The position numbers and the translations under genes were made by a program. Shown here piece after piece: positions 1 through 10,500 of a stretch of DNA of 64,000 nt (its first letter is position 1; every line of letters starts with the position of its first letter). The notes under the pieces are model-generated. The model had not been told where the DNA came from, searched no databases, and saw only the letters and a list, made by a program, of their open reading frames with translations. Source of the stretch: Reichenbachiella agariperforans (GTDB lineage: Bacteria > Bacteroidota > Bacteroidia > Cytophagales > Cyclobacteriaceae); NCBI RefSeq assembly GCF_900142205.1, contig NZ_FRAA01000004.1, positions 186,001 to 250,000 of the forward strand. The letters are read 5' to 3'.

Positions 1-51
1 TATTTAAATGATTGGAATAATGATTATCGTATGCTCAATGTCGAATATTGA
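1..51 (+). other. possible 3' end of an upstream plus-strand gene
   Basis: Plus frame 1 is open from the first base for 16 codons and ends at TGA (49-51), while frames 2 and 3 stop within the first 10 bases. The short peptide ends in NVEY. It may be the C-terminus of a gene lying left of the window and converging on rarA, but 16 codons are too few to identify or confirm it. Confidence 0.2.
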
Positions 52-81
52 TTTTCACTCCCAGAAATACCGACTAATCTA

Positions 82-1338
82 TCAATACCCATACTTGCTC
101 TTCCACTGAGAGCGAAGCTTTTTCCTCATTTCTTCTTCACGTGGGTTATGCCCTGGATCGAAAAGCTTAGTCCCTCTGATATCATCTGGCAAAAATTCGT
201 GTTCTACAAAATTACCTTGATGATCATGAGCATACTGATAGCCTTTTCCATAGCCTAAGTCCTTCATCAGCTTGGTCGGTGCATTTCTGATATCTAGGGG
301 GATCGGTAAATCTCCTGTCTGCTGCACCAACTGCTGGGCATGATTGATCGCCATGTATGCAGCATTGCTCTTCGCTGAGCAGGCCAGATAGGTCACACAC
401 TGAGACAAAATAATTCTCGCCTCAGGATACCCTATCACATTGACGGCCTGAAAAGCGTTATTAGCAATCACCAACGCTGTAGGGTTGGCATTGCCTATAT
501 CCTCGGACGCGAGTATCAACAGACGACGTGCGATGAACTTAACATCCTCCCCTCCTTCGATCATCCGAGCGAGATAATAGACTGCTGCATTTGGGTCGCT
601 CCCACGTATCGATTTGATAAAGGCAGAAATAATATCGTAGTGCATCTCCCCACTCTTGTCATACATGGCGGCTTTTTTCTGCGAGATCTCTATCACCAGA
701 TCATTGGTGATCACCTTCTTTTTCGTATCGATAGAGTCCAAGACCAGCTCCAACAGGTTGAGTAGTTTTCGTCCATCCCCTCCTGACAATCTCAGCAAGG
801 CTTGATCCTCTTTGAGTTCTACTTTGATTTTGGAAAGTAGCTCGTCTGTTTTTAATGCCTTGTCTATGAGTTCTAAGAGTTCTTTCTTCCCCAGTGCGTT
901 CAGTGTATAGGTTTGGCATCTAGATAAGAGTGCCGCATTGACTTCAAAACTTGGGTTTTCGGTGGTCGCACCGATCAACGTGATTTGTCCCTTTTCCACA
1001 GCGGCGAGTAGCGCGTCCTGTTGTGACTTATTGAACCGGTGAATCTCATCGATAAACAGGATAGACTTGGTACCAAACTTAGCTTTCGCAATCACCTCTC
1101 GGATATCCTTCACACCAGCATTGATTGCAGAGAGCGCATAAAAAGGCATCTTAGCCGTATTGGCTATGATATTAGCAATCGTGGTTTTACCCACTCCTGG
1201 AGGCCCCCATAGGATCATAGACGGCACGATTCCAGAGCGCACGGCTCGGGTCAATATCCCCTTGAGATGCTCTTGCCCTACCAATTGTTCGAGCGTCACA
1301 GGACGCATGCGCTCTGCCAGCGGTGACTGATTCAACAT
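82..1338 (-). CDS. rarA: replication-associated recombination protein A (RarA/MgsA), AAA+ ATPase
   Basis: This 418-residue protein is a clamp-loader-like AAA+ ATPase acting at stalled replication forks. Walker A (GPPGVGKT) is at about residues 45-52, and the Walker B variant FIDEIHRF, typical of the RarA/WRNIP1 family, is near residue 96. A sensor/arginine-finger region with ATTENPSFE follows. The C-terminal half has the conserved SAKSNAAY and [10 protein letters not shown] segments seen in full-length RarA. Length and N-terminus fit the family. It lies 44 bases after a lipoprotein gene on the same strand, so the two may be co-transcribed, although no functional link is apparent. Identification is firm; the partner proteins in this organism are unknown. 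Confidence 0.96.
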   Translation of the reverse strand: MLNQSPLAERMRPVTLEQLVGQEHLKGILTRAVRSGIVPSMILWGPPGVGKTTIANIIANTAKMPFYALSAINAGVKDIREVIAKAKFGTKSILFIDEIHRFNKSQQDALLAAVEKGQITLIGATTENPSFEVNAALLSRCQTYTLNALGKKELLELIDKALKTDELLSKIKVELKEDQALLRLSGGDGRKLLNLLELVLDSIDTKKKVITNDLVIEISQKKAAMYDKSGEMHYDIISAFIKSIRGSDPNAAVYYLARMIEGGEDVKFIARRLLILASEDIGNANPTALVIANNAFQAVNVIGYPEARIILSQCVTYLACSAKSNAAYMAINHAQQLVQQTGDLPIPLDIRNAPTKLMKDLGYGKGYQYAHDHQGNFVEHEFLPDDIRGTKLFDPGHNPREEEMRKKLRSQWKSKYGY

Positions 1339-1371
1339 ATTTACTTGAATTTTTGGAATGGAAAATTAGGT

Positions 1372-1390
1372 AAGATTAGTGACTAATCTT
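1372..1390. repeat. near-perfect palindrome over a stop codon
   Basis: Nine-base arms AAGATTAGT and ACTAATCTT are separated by one base and span the stop codon of the lipoprotein gene at 1383. On the minus strand the hairpin would sit between that gene and rarA. It has no clear U-run, so it is at best a weak terminator or processing site. Confidence 0.4.
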
Positions 1391-2090
1391 CGGTCGTTGG
1401 CACCTCTTCTTCTACAGGAGCTTCTTCTGACGTCTCGGTGACATTGTCCAAGGTCTCTTGATCTACCTCTGGTTCATCAGACTCAGGCACTTCTTCTTGC
1501 TTCTTTCTTCTAAACAACCCTTTCTTTTCTTCAGTACCCAAAGAATCCGCAGCGATATCAGGCTCAACAGGTTCTACCCGCTCAGATGGCAAAGGCCGTG
1601 TATCGATGAACAGCTCTCCATAGTACTTGTTATAGTATTCTTGATCCTGATTGTAATCATTCTCCAGGTCATATTTGTACTTATACCGTACCTCTTCCTT
1701 TTTGTCTACCGCTGCCAAAATCGGTGCGGCAGATACCGAATCTACTCCGACCGAATCCTGATCAACAAAGTCTGCCACCATAAAATCTCCTTCGTCCTCC
1801 GTGTACAAAGAATCCACTTCCAGGCGTCTGATTTCATTGACTTTAGGAGCAGTCATCAGGTCGTAGTTCTTACGAAACAAACTTGATTTTTTATTGACAC
1901 CATATTTGGTACGACGTGAAGCCACAGTCATCTTAGGTGTCGTATCGTTGAGAAACATCGAGTAGCGCATCATTCGCAGCGAGTCATCCAAGATGTACGT
2001 ACTCTGAAATGCAGGGCATACCACGTTGTCTTTGCAGGCGCAAACAACGATACATAACACTAACAATATGGGAAAAGAAGCTCTCCTCAC
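1383..2090 (-). CDS. uncharacterised lipoprotein with acidic C-terminus
   Basis: I do not recognise a named family in this 235-residue protein. The N-terminus has two arginines, a hydrophobic stretch and a lipobox-like VCAC ending at Cys19, so a lipidated envelope protein is likely. The middle is rich in charged and tyrosine residues (RYKYKYD). The C-terminal third is very acidic and proline-rich, with a short basic patch (FRRKKQEE), and looks disordered. Such low-complexity tails are common in surface lipoproteins of this phylum. It precedes rarA on the same strand. The reading frame is clearly coding, but the function is unknown. Confidence 0.75.
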   Translation of the reverse strand: MRRASFPILLVLCIVVCACKDNVVCPAFQSTYILDDSLRMMRYSMFLNDTTPKMTVASRRTKYGVNKKSSLFRKNYDLMTAPKVNEIRRLEVDSLYTEDEGDFMVADFVDQDSVGVDSVSAAPILAAVDKKEEVRYKYKYDLENDYNQDQEYYNKYYGELFIDTRPLPSERVEPVEPDIAADSLGTEEKKGLFRRKKQEEVPESDEPEVDQETLDNVTETSEEAPVEEEVPTTED

Positions 2091-2258
2091 AAATTTTATT
2101 CAAATAGTCTAGGCGGATGGACACAATAACACTAACCACCAAAATTGTAGAATATTTCCTTATTTAAGTAATTAATAGTGAGTTTAATATTGACCATAAT
2201 AGGCCTAAATAAAGAATAATAACATTTAGTCCCTAAATAGTACCAAGAGATACTCATC

Positions 2259-2612
2259 TCAAAGTTTAGATAACTCTTCTTTGCGTTTTTTTGGGAGTTT
2301 GTCCACGATCAGTTGATAGGAAGCATCCGTCCATGCTAAGATGAGCTGATCAGAAGCATCTTGATCCACAGTGACCGTATTCCAGTGTTTCTTACTCATG
2401 TGATAACCTGGCTGCACACTTTCGTATTGATCACGCAGCTCCACGGCCAATTCAGGATCACATTTGAGATTAATAGAAACGAAATTATCAACATTCGTGA
2501 GGGCAAACATTTTGTCCATCACCTTGAACACCAAAGTAGAACTATCGAAAGGGAACCCTTCAGTAACGCCTTTTTTAGCCAAACAATAATCTCTGAATTC
2601 CTCGATATTCAT
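2259..2612 (-). CDS. MmcQ/YjbR family DNA-binding-fold protein
   Basis: This 117-residue protein matches the small MmcQ/YjbR family. The N-terminal helix (IEEFRDYCLAKKGV) is followed by the typical EGFPFDSSTLVFKV segment and by the YHMSKKHWNTV motif, with basic residues at the C-terminus. Family members adopt a CyaY-like fold and are described as DNA-binding, but their cellular role is poorly defined. It is the last gene of a tight cluster, starting one base after the small membrane protein gene that itself overlaps ispG. A shared transcript with ispG is therefore likely. Family call is confident; function is not. Confidence 0.85.
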   Translation of the reverse strand: MNIEEFRDYCLAKKGVTEGFPFDSSTLVFKVMDKMFALTNVDNFVSINLKCDPELAVELRDQYESVQPGYHMSKKHWNTVTVDQDASDQLILAWTDASYQLIVDKLPKKRKEELSKL

Positions 2613-2613
2613 C

Positions 2614-2814
2614 TTAAAACAAGAATTTCTTTGATAGAAAATATATGATACCTAGTAAGAAAGCGATGATGGCAAACTTGTTGATAAAGTGCATCGCTCT
2701 CAGATTGAAGTCTGCCTTCTTATTCGAATCTTTCTTTTTGAAAAAGTACCCGAACACTTCTCCTATAGAGAAGAAATCCCTCAACCCTCCTTTGCTGTGT
2801 TTTTCGTCAGTCAT
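2614..2814 (-). CDS. small single-span membrane protein, DUF6728-like
   Basis: This 66-residue protein has a charged N-terminal half (EHSKGG, KKKDSNKK) and one C-terminal membrane span of about 20 residues (FAIIAFLLGIIYFLS). It resembles the small proteins grouped as DUF6728 in Cytophagales, recalled from memory. Its ATG overlaps the TGA of ispG in an ATGA arrangement, which indicates translational coupling, and the next gene begins one base after its stop. The internal FFSIGEVFGYFFKKK segment is amphipathic and may lie on the membrane. No function is known. Confidence 0.75.
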   Translation of the reverse strand: MTDEKHSKGGLRDFFSIGEVFGYFFKKKDSNKKADFNLRAMHFINKFAIIAFLLGIIYFLSKKFLF

Positions 2815-4742
2815 GGTGCTATTGCTTCGGTTTCAGGTTCTACCCAGTTGTCATCCTCTCGGATTATCTCTATCAGCTCATCCACTGCTCTTTCAGAAGG
2901 CACGGCACGTTTTACCACCGTCTGTCCACGATAGAGCGTGATCTTCCCCTTGCCAGACCCTACATAACCGTAGTCTGCATCGGCCATCTCTCCTGGACCG
3001 TTGACTATACACCCCATGATCCCAATCTTTACCCCTTTGAGGTGATCGGTACGTTTTCGAATCATCGCTGTGGTTTCTTGTAGATCGAAAAGCGTACGCC
3101 CACATGACGGACAGGAGATATACTCCGTCTTAGTCATACGCGTACGTGCAGCCTGCAGGATTCCAAAAGCCGTATCATTCTCTACCTTCTTATTGCCCTG
3201 ACCGCTCAGCATCACTCCGTCACCTAATCCATCTATCAACAACCCTCCAACATCCGTAGCTGTCGCGAGTTGAAACTCAGTTTGATCCTGCTCCATTACC
3301 TTGTGCATCAATACCACTGGTAACTCCACGCCTTGTAGCATCATCTCAAAGATGAATCTTCGCAGCTCTGCCATAGCATGAATATTCTGTGTGTGGAGCA
3401 TAACCACCAGCCCTGTTCTGTTTTTCAAGTCAGTCACCGCAGCTAGATTAGCTGCATCGACCTGCACAAAGGCCACCACTCCATCGAACACGGACAAATC
3501 CTCTAAAGTGAGAAGAGGATATTTATTTTCTTGGTCATCCAAAGCCTTCCAGGTCTCATAATCGAGTACTTCTCTCAGGCCATTGGGTAACATGTAAGGA
3601 ATAGGATTAGTACCCGAATACACGTAATCTGCACCTGTATCACCCATTTTCCACTTGTCCAGTTCTGGCAAGTAATGATGTCCTATGGGTTTAAGTGCCT
3701 TTTTGTCTACTACTTTCTCTCCACTAAAATCAGCGATAACCCGTGGCACATTTTGATCTCCGAAATTGAGTACTTCAATAGATTTTCGTCTCTCATAGAC
3801 AAACGGATCAACGGGGCTATGGTCCAATGGAGCAATCATTTGATGTCCCGATCGATTAGCATAGCGATCGATCAGCGACTGTGCTACAGGTGCTTCGTGC
3901 TCTGGTTCTTCGGTCAGCGATACCCGAACCGTATCACCTAGTCCATCCTCCAATAGCGCACCTATACCTACGGCAGACTTGATGCGACCATCCTCTCCAT
4001 CGCCCGCCTCGGTCACACCGAGATGCAGCGGATAGGGTTTCAATCCCTCCTCTTCTAGCTTGTGAACTAATAGTCGATAGGCCTGTACCATGATTCTTGT
4101 GTTACTGGCTTTCATGGATAGCACGATCTCGTGATAATCCATCTCGTCACAGATACGTAAAAACTCCAAGGCAGACTCCACCATCCCTAAAGGCGTATCG
4201 CCGAAACGGCTCATGATACGATCCGAAAGCGAACCATGATTGGTACCGATACGCATAGCTGTACCGTTGGCCTTACATATCTCTACTAGCGGTGTAAATT
4301 TCTCTTTGATGCGAAGCAGCTCTGCCTCGTAAGACTCGTCTGTGTAGTCTATCTCCTCGAACTTCTTTTTGTCGGCGTAGTTGCCCGGGTTGACCCGGAC
4401 CTTCTCTACAATCTTGGCCGCTAGTTCCGCAGCATTCGGCGTGAAATGAATATCCGCTACTAGAGGCACGTCGATCCCCTTCGCTCGTAATTCATTTTTA
4501 ATCTCCTGAAGGTTTTGTGCTTCCTTGATACTTGGAGCAGTGATACGCACATACTCACAACCAGAATCCACCATTCGGATGGTTTGGTCTACAGAACCCT
4601 GCGTATCCATCGTATCTATGGTAGTCATCGACTGGACACGTATCGGGCAGTCAGCACCCAGCGGGACTTGTCCAATATTCACCTTCACGGATTCTCTACG
4701 AGAATATTCGGTGAGTGAATTACAGTATTTATTTTGATCCAA
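2811..4742 (-). CDS. ispG: (E)-4-hydroxy-3-methylbut-2-enyl-diphosphate synthase, long form (IspG/GcpE)
   Basis: IspG converts 2-C-methyl-D-erythritol 2,4-cyclodiphosphate to HMBPP in the MEP isoprenoid pathway. At 643 residues it is the long three-domain form found in Bacteroidota, Chlamydiae and plants: a TIM barrel (VQSMTTIDT, PLVADIHF), a large inserted domain, and a C-terminal [4Fe-4S] domain. The cluster ligands are visible as CPSCGR and GCIVNGPGE. The only in-frame start near the family N-terminus (YCNSLTEYSRR) is a TTG at 4742, with a stop two codons upstream, so TTG initiation is likely. It is followed by an overlapping small membrane protein gene. Identification is firm. Confidence 0.97.
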   Translation of the reverse strand: MDQNKYCNSLTEYSRRESVKVNIGQVPLGADCPIRVQSMTTIDTMDTQGSVDQTIRMVDSGCEYVRITAPSIKEAQNLQEIKNELRAKGIDVPLVADIHFTPNAAELAAKIVEKVRVNPGNYADKKKFEEIDYTDESYEAELLRIKEKFTPLVEICKANGTAMRIGTNHGSLSDRIMSRFGDTPLGMVESALEFLRICDEMDYHEIVLSMKASNTRIMVQAYRLLVHKLEEEGLKPYPLHLGVTEAGDGEDGRIKSAVGIGALLEDGLGDTVRVSLTEEPEHEAPVAQSLIDRYANRSGHQMIAPLDHSPVDPFVYERRKSIEVLNFGDQNVPRVIADFSGEKVVDKKALKPIGHHYLPELDKWKMGDTGADYVYSGTNPIPYMLPNGLREVLDYETWKALDDQENKYPLLTLEDLSVFDGVVAFVQVDAANLAAVTDLKNRTGLVVMLHTQNIHAMAELRRFIFEMMLQGVELPVVLMHKVMEQDQTEFQLATATDVGGLLIDGLGDGVMLSGQGNKKVENDTAFGILQAARTRMTKTEYISCPSCGRTLFDLQETTAMIRKRTDHLKGVKIGIMGCIVNGPGEMADADYGYVGSGKGKITLYRGQTVVKRAVPSERAVDELIEIIREDDNWVEPETEAIAP

Positions 4743-4852
4743 AACCTATCTATTGTTTGAGGAAGTAAAAATAAGGTGATCAAGACAATAACAAGATAGA
4801 TACTCACATATTGTCAGGATTATTCATCACGAAGACACTGAGCAGCTACTAA

Positions 4853-5557
4853 TTAGAGGTCCCCCAGCTGCGGCCGAATGACGATATCCTCAACGACGGT
4901 ATTTTTGGAAAGCTGGTGTGTGGACCAAATCGAATCAGCCACATCAGTCGCTTTGATAAACCGCTCTTCTGGTAGATCGACTCCATCCCAACTGGCGGTA
5001 AGCGTAGCTCCAGGCATCACAGAGATCACTCTAAGCCCTTTTTCTTTGAGTTCATACCGGAGGTTTTGAGAGAAACCATAGAGTGCAAACTTTGATATGC
5101 TATAAGACCCACCATTGGTATAGGCTTTGAGACTGGCGACTGAGCAGATGTTAAATATATCTCCCGAACCATGAGCAACCATACTCGGCAACAAGGTTCG
5201 TGTCAAGTGATAAGCACTATACAAATTAGTGTCTATCATCAACTCCAAATTCCCCTCAGCTTCATCTTCGATACTCCCTGGCAGAAAAACGCCAGCATTA
5301 TTAATCAAAACATCGATGACAGTAGTCGACTCTAACACCCAAGTAGCAAAGGCTGCTACCTGATCACGCTGAGACATATCCGCCTGAAATGTTTTGACTT
5401 GCCCTTCGCCAGATGCATTAATTAGAGACTCCATTTCCGTCAAATCTGTCGTATTTCTGGCGCATGCCAACACATGAAATCCCTCTCCTGCGAACCGTTC
5501 GATGATTGCTCTTCCTATTCCTTTTGTACCTCCTGTTACTACTATTGTCTTAATCAT
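4853..5557 (-). CDS. SDR family NAD(P)-dependent oxidoreductase
   Basis: This is a classical short-chain dehydrogenase of about 234 residues. It has the cofactor motif TGGTKGIG at the N-terminus, the NNAG motif, and a catalytic Ser-Tyr-Lys set (SVASLK followed by YSISK). The C-terminal RPQLGDL resembles 3-ketoacyl reductase/sepiapterin reductase-like SDRs. I start it at the ATG at 5557, because the ten extra upstream residues (MWDYVLLCDD) do not belong to an SDR fold. It lies divergent from mlaE across about 160 bases. The substrate cannot be told from sequence. Confidence 0.9.
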   Translation of the reverse strand: MIKTIVVTGGTKGIGRAIIERFAGEGFHVLACARNTTDLTEMESLINASGEGQVKTFQADMSQRDQVAAFATWVLESTTVIDVLINNAGVFLPGSIEDEAEGNLELMIDTNLYSAYHLTRTLLPSMVAHGSGDIFNICSVASLKAYTNGGSYSISKFALYGFSQNLRYELKEKGLRVISVMPGATLTASWDGVDLPEERFIKATDVADSIWSTHQLSKNTVVEDIVIRPQLGDL

Positions 5558-5718
5558 ATCGTCGCAAAGTAGAACATAATCCCACAACTAGACAAGACCA
5601 CCGGGTTTCACTTATATTTAATTTCACCTCCCGAAGACAAAAAGCTGAGACTTGATCTAGTTATAGCTTTTAGTTGTTTTAAAATTATTAATTTGGAGGC
5701 ATAAACCAAACTCAGTAC

Positions 5719-6447
5719 ATGCGCAGCTTCGGACGCTTCACTTTATTCCTATCTTCCATGTTTGTCAGACGAGAGTCATTTATGACCTATGTCCGACTCG
5801 TGATAGAAGAGTCTATCAAAATTGGCTTCAACTCCATACTACTCGTAGGAATTGTCTCCACCTTCATAGGTGCGGTGACTACCCTCCAGACGGCCTACAA
5901 CCTCGTCAGTCCGTTCATCCCATCCTATGTCATCTCACTGGTAGTACGTGACATGACCTTGCTAGAGCTAGCTCCTACAGTCATGGCTATCGTCTATGCG
6001 GGTAAGGTCGGATCCAACATCGCGGGAGAGCTAGGCACCATGCGCATCACCGAGCAAATCGATGCATTGGAAGTAATGGGCATCAATGCGGCTTCTTATT
6101 TGGTACTGCCAAAAATCATCGCTTCACTGATCACCTACCCGATGCTCGTAGTAGTGTCCGCTTTTTTATCATTGGTCGGGGGTTATTTAGCGGGTTCTTT
6201 GGCGGGGGTGATTACACCTACAGAGTTCGTGTATGGTATCCGCTATGAGTTTATCCCTTTCAATATCACCTTTGCCTTGACCAAAGCCTACGTCTTTGCC
6301 TTTCTAGTCGCTGCGATCTCTGCCTACAAGGGCTTCTATACCAAAGGTGGCGCCTTAGAAGTCGGGGTAGCCAGTACATCAGCGGTAACCAATAGCTGTA
6401 TCGCAATCCTATGCGCAGATTTTCTCCTAACCAAACTAATGCTCTGA
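5719..6447 (+). CDS. mlaE: MlaE family ABC transporter permease
   Basis: This 242-residue permease belongs to the MlaE/TTG2B family, the membrane subunit of MCE-type lipid transporters that move phospholipids between the outer and inner membranes. It shows the amphipathic N-terminal helix and several hydrophobic spans. The family signatures EELGTMRITEQIDALEVMG-like (here GELGTMRITEQIDALE) and RDMTLLELAPTVMA are present. The gene ends one base before mlaF, so the two form a transporter operon. No MCE-domain (MlaD) gene follows here, so the substrate-binding part must be encoded elsewhere or be absent. Confidence 0.94.
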   Translation: MRSFGRFTLFLSSMFVRRESFMTYVRLVIEESIKIGFNSILLVGIVSTFIGAVTTLQTAYNLVSPFIPSYVISLVVRDMTLLELAPTVMAIVYAGKVGSNIAGELGTMRITEQIDALEVMGINAASYLVLPKIIASLITYPMLVVVSAFLSLVGGYLAGSLAGVITPTEFVYGIRYEFIPFNITFALTKAYVFAFLVAAISAYKGFYTKGGALEVGVASTSAVTNSCIAILCADFLLTKLML

Positions 6448-6448
6448 G

Positions 6449-7204
6449 ATGATAGAGGTTAACAGATTGAGCAAGTCATTTGATGACAAAAACATTTTGA
6501 ATGACATCAGTGCACAGTTTTATCAAGGCAAAACGAATTTGATCATTGGGTCTAGTGGAACAGGAAAAAGTGTTTTCTTAAAAAACATCGTGGGGCTGAT
6601 AGAACCTGATGAGGGAGAGGTGCTCTTCGATGGTCGAAAATTCACCCGAGCGGATGAAAATGTAAAAGCTGATATTCGTCGTGAGATAGGAATGCTGTTT
6701 CAGGGCGGAGCGCTATTTGATTCCAAAAATGTGGAACAAAATATTATGTTTCCATTAGATGTACTAACCGATATGCCTAAAGGTGAAAAACTAGATCGTG
6801 TCAACCACTGTCTAGAACGCGTCGGAATGGCTGGCATCAACACCAAAATGCCATCAGAAATCAGTGGTGGGATGAAAAAACGGGTAGGAATCGCTCGTGC
6901 GATTGTCAATGACTCTAAGTACCTGTTCTGCGATGAACCTAACTCTGGATTAGACCCTCAGACTTCTATCCGAATCGACAACCTCATCCACGACATCACC
7001 GAAGAGCTCAACATCACAACCATCGTCGTAACTCATGACATGAACTCCGTGATGGAGATAGGCGACAGCATTGTCTTTTTGTATAAAGGAAAGAAACTTT
7101 GGGAGGGCAATAACGACTCCATATTCGATAGTGACTGTGAAGAGTTACAGGATTTTATTTTTGCAAACAAGCTCATGAGGGCTGTAAAAAAGAATAGAGG
7201 TTAA
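6449..7204 (+). CDS. mlaF: MlaF family ABC transporter ATP-binding protein
   Basis: This 251-residue ATPase partners MlaE. It has Walker A GSSGTGKS near residue 38, Q-loop FQGG, signature ISGGMKKRVGIARAI, Walker B LFCDEPNSGLDP and the H-loop TIVVTHD. The GGMKKR signature and the acidic EP-NSGLDP form are typical of MlaF rather than of importers. It starts one base after the mlaE stop. The TAA stop lies inside an 11-bp inverted repeat. The C-terminal helix (LQDFIFANKL) resembles the regulatory tail of MlaF proteins. Confidence 0.94.
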   Translation: MIEVNRLSKSFDDKNILNDISAQFYQGKTNLIIGSSGTGKSVFLKNIVGLIEPDEGEVLFDGRKFTRADENVKADIRREIGMLFQGGALFDSKNVEQNIMFPLDVLTDMPKGEKLDRVNHCLERVGMAGINTKMPSEISGGMKKRVGIARAIVNDSKYLFCDEPNSGLDPQTSIRIDNLIHDITEELNITTIVVTHDMNSVMEIGDSIVFLYKGKKLWEGNNDSIFDSDCEELQDFIFANKLMRAVKKNRG

Positions 7205-7226
7205 CCAAGCCAGAAAACCTCTATTC
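7192..7226. repeat. 11-bp inverted repeat over the mlaF stop codon
   Basis: GAATAGAGGTT (7192-7202) and AACCTCTATTC (7216-7226) are perfect arms around a 13-base loop that contains the rest of the TAA stop. As RNA it would form a stem at the end of mlaF. There is no U-run, so it may protect the 3' end or act as a weak terminator. Confidence 0.45.
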
Positions 7227-7506
7227 GTGAACACAATTACCTATAACTCCGGTTTCCTCCACTAGATATTGAGCCAAAAGGCCAGTAACAGTGAGCAATA
7301 CGAAATTATCATTGCCACTAACTTGAGCGACCTCCAATGGAAGCTTTCTGCGTTTTTGAGTAAATAATTAATTACTATCATACTGTTTTAGATTAGTGAT
7401 ATTCGAAGTACCACATTCTAAATTTGAGTTCATAATTAATTATACCAACCGCTAATTTTATTCGATCGACACCCAAATTTTTTCAATGAATGGTTTTGAC
7501 TTACCT
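7205..7506. other. 302-base convergent spacer
   Basis: This spacer lies between mlaF and the minus-strand outer-membrane protein gene, whose 3' ends face each other. Besides half of the mlaF hairpin it holds one candidate 39-codon minus-strand ORF (7262-7381). I see no tRNA, repeat or promoter match elsewhere in it, and the right half is AT-rich. Confidence 0.5.
7262..7381 (-). CDS. candidate 39-residue membrane peptide
   Basis: An ATG at 7381 opens a 39-codon frame ending in TAG at 7262-7264. The predicted peptide has a basic, aromatic first half (KNAESFHWRSLK) and then one hydrophobic stretch (LVAMIISYCSLLLAFWL) that could span a membrane. This charge layout is typical of small single-span proteins. 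No promoter motif was found upstream, and the frame could also be a chance ORF or a degraded permease fragment. I know of no homologue. Confidence 0.3.
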   Translation of the reverse strand: MIVINYLLKNAESFHWRSLKLVAMIISYCSLLLAFWLNI

Positions 7507-10500
7507 CTAAAATAGTGCCGTTACTTGCATGCGTCCCATGTGTATCATGGGACTATCTGCGGATTGCCTCCCCTCGTACCCCAAGCTCATTTGCAGTCCA
7601 GAAATCAACTTCTGACTGTAGTTAATCCGCCAGGTATAGTTGTGACCTGGCCGTAAGGCATTGAGAAGTTCATAGGCTGCCGCTGTGTTCTCATCACCAT
7701 CATAGTCTATCAAAGAATAACTGATATTTGCCGTCAGTGCATTTTTCGCACCGTTGGACCAGCGCATCTCACTGCTAACGATATTGATGAGCGACTTTTC
7801 ATCTTTATCTCCTTCCAAATTAGTCTTTTGGGTATAGCTATAGGTCACTGACATGCGGTAATTGTTTTTGGGCTGCCAGACCAAACCAGGCTCTAACTTG
7901 TAGGACTGAATGAGATAGTTTCTTTCAGCCTGAAACTGCGAAGCATTTTCTTTGAGCTGATCCACCAAGCCCAGCGTCATGATCCACTCTCTGCTCAAAT
8001 GATAGCGCATATTATATAACCAGTCAACCGCATAGCGAGACTCTACACCCCGAGAGATCAGTTGCTTCGAATTGACCGAAGCATAAGTTACGTCCAATCC
8101 TAAGCCCTGCCCACTTCGGTTAAAAAACAGCGTACTCCTGATTCCATCTCGAACAAATACCAAATTCTGATCCTTAACATCCAGCGTAAAAGGATTGAAC
8201 CGAGAAGCAAAGGAATCCTCAGTAGACTTCTTGTTGATATTGATGCTCGTATTGTTAGAAAACTGACTCAGTACCCCTTTGAATCCCCCCGCAGACTTCC
8301 AACCTCGCGGCATACTGGCATTCATCGTAAAGGTAAAAATAGTATTGAAAGCCTCTACGTATTCTGAGGTAGGCACGAACACTTTAATGTACCGTCTTTC
8401 GTCAAAGTTGACTGCTTCGAAGAACTCCGTTAGATCTTGTACGCCATCTCCATTAAGATCCCGCCATGTGTGTGTTCCTTCTCCCGTTGCTACCTCTACA
8501 TAGACGAACTCTCGCAATATCTCTCTACTACTGGCAGTCGTGTAAGACAAATTCGTCCGCACATGTTTATCAAAGAATACGCCCCTATAGGTCAGATTGC
8601 CCAGTATTAAAGCCTCATCCTCCAAGTCCGAAAACTCTTCCTGATACGCCAGCTCCCGATAGGTAAAATTCATCCCCACTTCCTGTCCCTGACTAAAGGC
8701 TGTTGAGAGTTGCGCTCTGGCAGTTTTGGCTAGCGTGAATGGTTTCAAGATCCCCTGCCAAATAGATTTGTCCTCTCTGAGCGTATAGTCCAATCGAAAT
8801 TTCGTTCGCAGGGTGTCGTGACTCCTCAAATAAAACTGATGTGATTCATAATTCATCGCCGTACGAACCAAGGAATCCGATCCTACCGCCGACACCTGAT
8901 TATCATCCACTTCATATCTATAGCCTGGCACCACAAAAAACGAGTCAAAATACCCCTCTCCGAACATCCTTCTCCACGTCGACTCTTCCACAAGGCTTTT
9001 GTTTTTCATATCATAAAAACCACCTAATACTTTCATTCCTCCTAGGCTTTGTCGCAGTTCGCTATCAATCTGATATCCATCTATGAACTGATCCTTTTGT
9101 CGATTGCTATAATTAGCTCGAATCAAGTTGAAACGGTCTTTCTCCATTTTCACTCCCAGATTGAAAATATGGTTTGCGGTACGGGAGCTATCTGTGGCAG
9201 GCGTGTAGCTCCAGTTGCGGTCATACTCGATCGACCGAAAACGATCGATCGGCTGAAAATCCCCTCCGTCATATTCGTAATTCAATTCCCCCGACCATTT
9301 GTAATCCGAACGTCCCAGCGGCTTGTCTTTCACTTCTAGCCCAGACCTGATGGCGACATCACTGTTGTCATCATCATCCACCTCTGCATATAGGTTTTTG
9401 TCTTCATTTGAGAGTGCTAGCTCTGTTGACCAGGTCAGATAAGGAGACAACTTTAAGTCCGTGCCGAGCACAAACATCTCACGCTGATTTGGAGCGGGCA
9501 CGAACCGTACTGGTGCATATTCACCCTGCGACACACCACCAGATGGAGACACCCACTCATAGACTCTACCATTCACATCATTGTCAACCAAGGCATAGTC
9601 TCCAGATCCTATGCCCACATTCGTAAAAGACACACTGTACAACTGTATCGTAGAATCTCGCGAATAGCGATAAATAGTCTGGGGCATTCCATCCAAATCC
9701 ACCGTATCTAGACGCATATACTGTACACGTTCTCCACTATAGTCCGTCTCGGTAGCGCCTGATATCGGCACAGGAATCGCATGATCACCAGCTTGACTCA
9801 TCTGAATTTTATCGTCATTGGTCAAGTTGAAAGCCAGTGGTTTGTTGCGATTGTCCTTCTCTCGATAGTAGCCCGCATGCACTGTAGTACGCCCTATCTG
9901 CAACTCCTGATGCGCTGCGATGATCGATCGACTGTAGTTCTGATCAGAGTATTCATAAGTCACTCGGATGCGAGAAAATTGGGTAATCAATACACTCGGA
10001 TTGAAAGTGATTTCGCCAAGGTTATAATCTATAATATAGTCGTAGTTAAACCCTCTCTTGAGCAATTGACCATCGAGATACACCTGCTCTGAGTTTGCCA
10101 AAACCACGACGTACTGCTGACCACTTGGTCCACTCAGTTGATAAGGCCCCTGCAGTCCCTCTACCGCCTGCACTGTCACATCAGCAAACTGCCCCTTAGC
10201 AGCAGCTATCGCCAGCACACTCCTACCCTGTCCATTGTTCCCCAAGCCATAGCGAATATCTGCCTGCCCTCCCAAGGCATTCTTGTAATGGCGCAGAAAA
10301 TACGAATCACCATTTTTCAAAACCACATCACCTGCCAGTAGCGATAATGAATCATTGTACACCTCAAAAGTTACGTTATCAAACTCGCGCACTTGTTGGG
10401 TATTTCCTTCGGGCTGAAAAGGCACATTCTGGTCCGTGACATCTGCTCTGATATTCAAATCATCTGTCAGCTGACCATCCATCTGAAAATTGAAGTTGGA

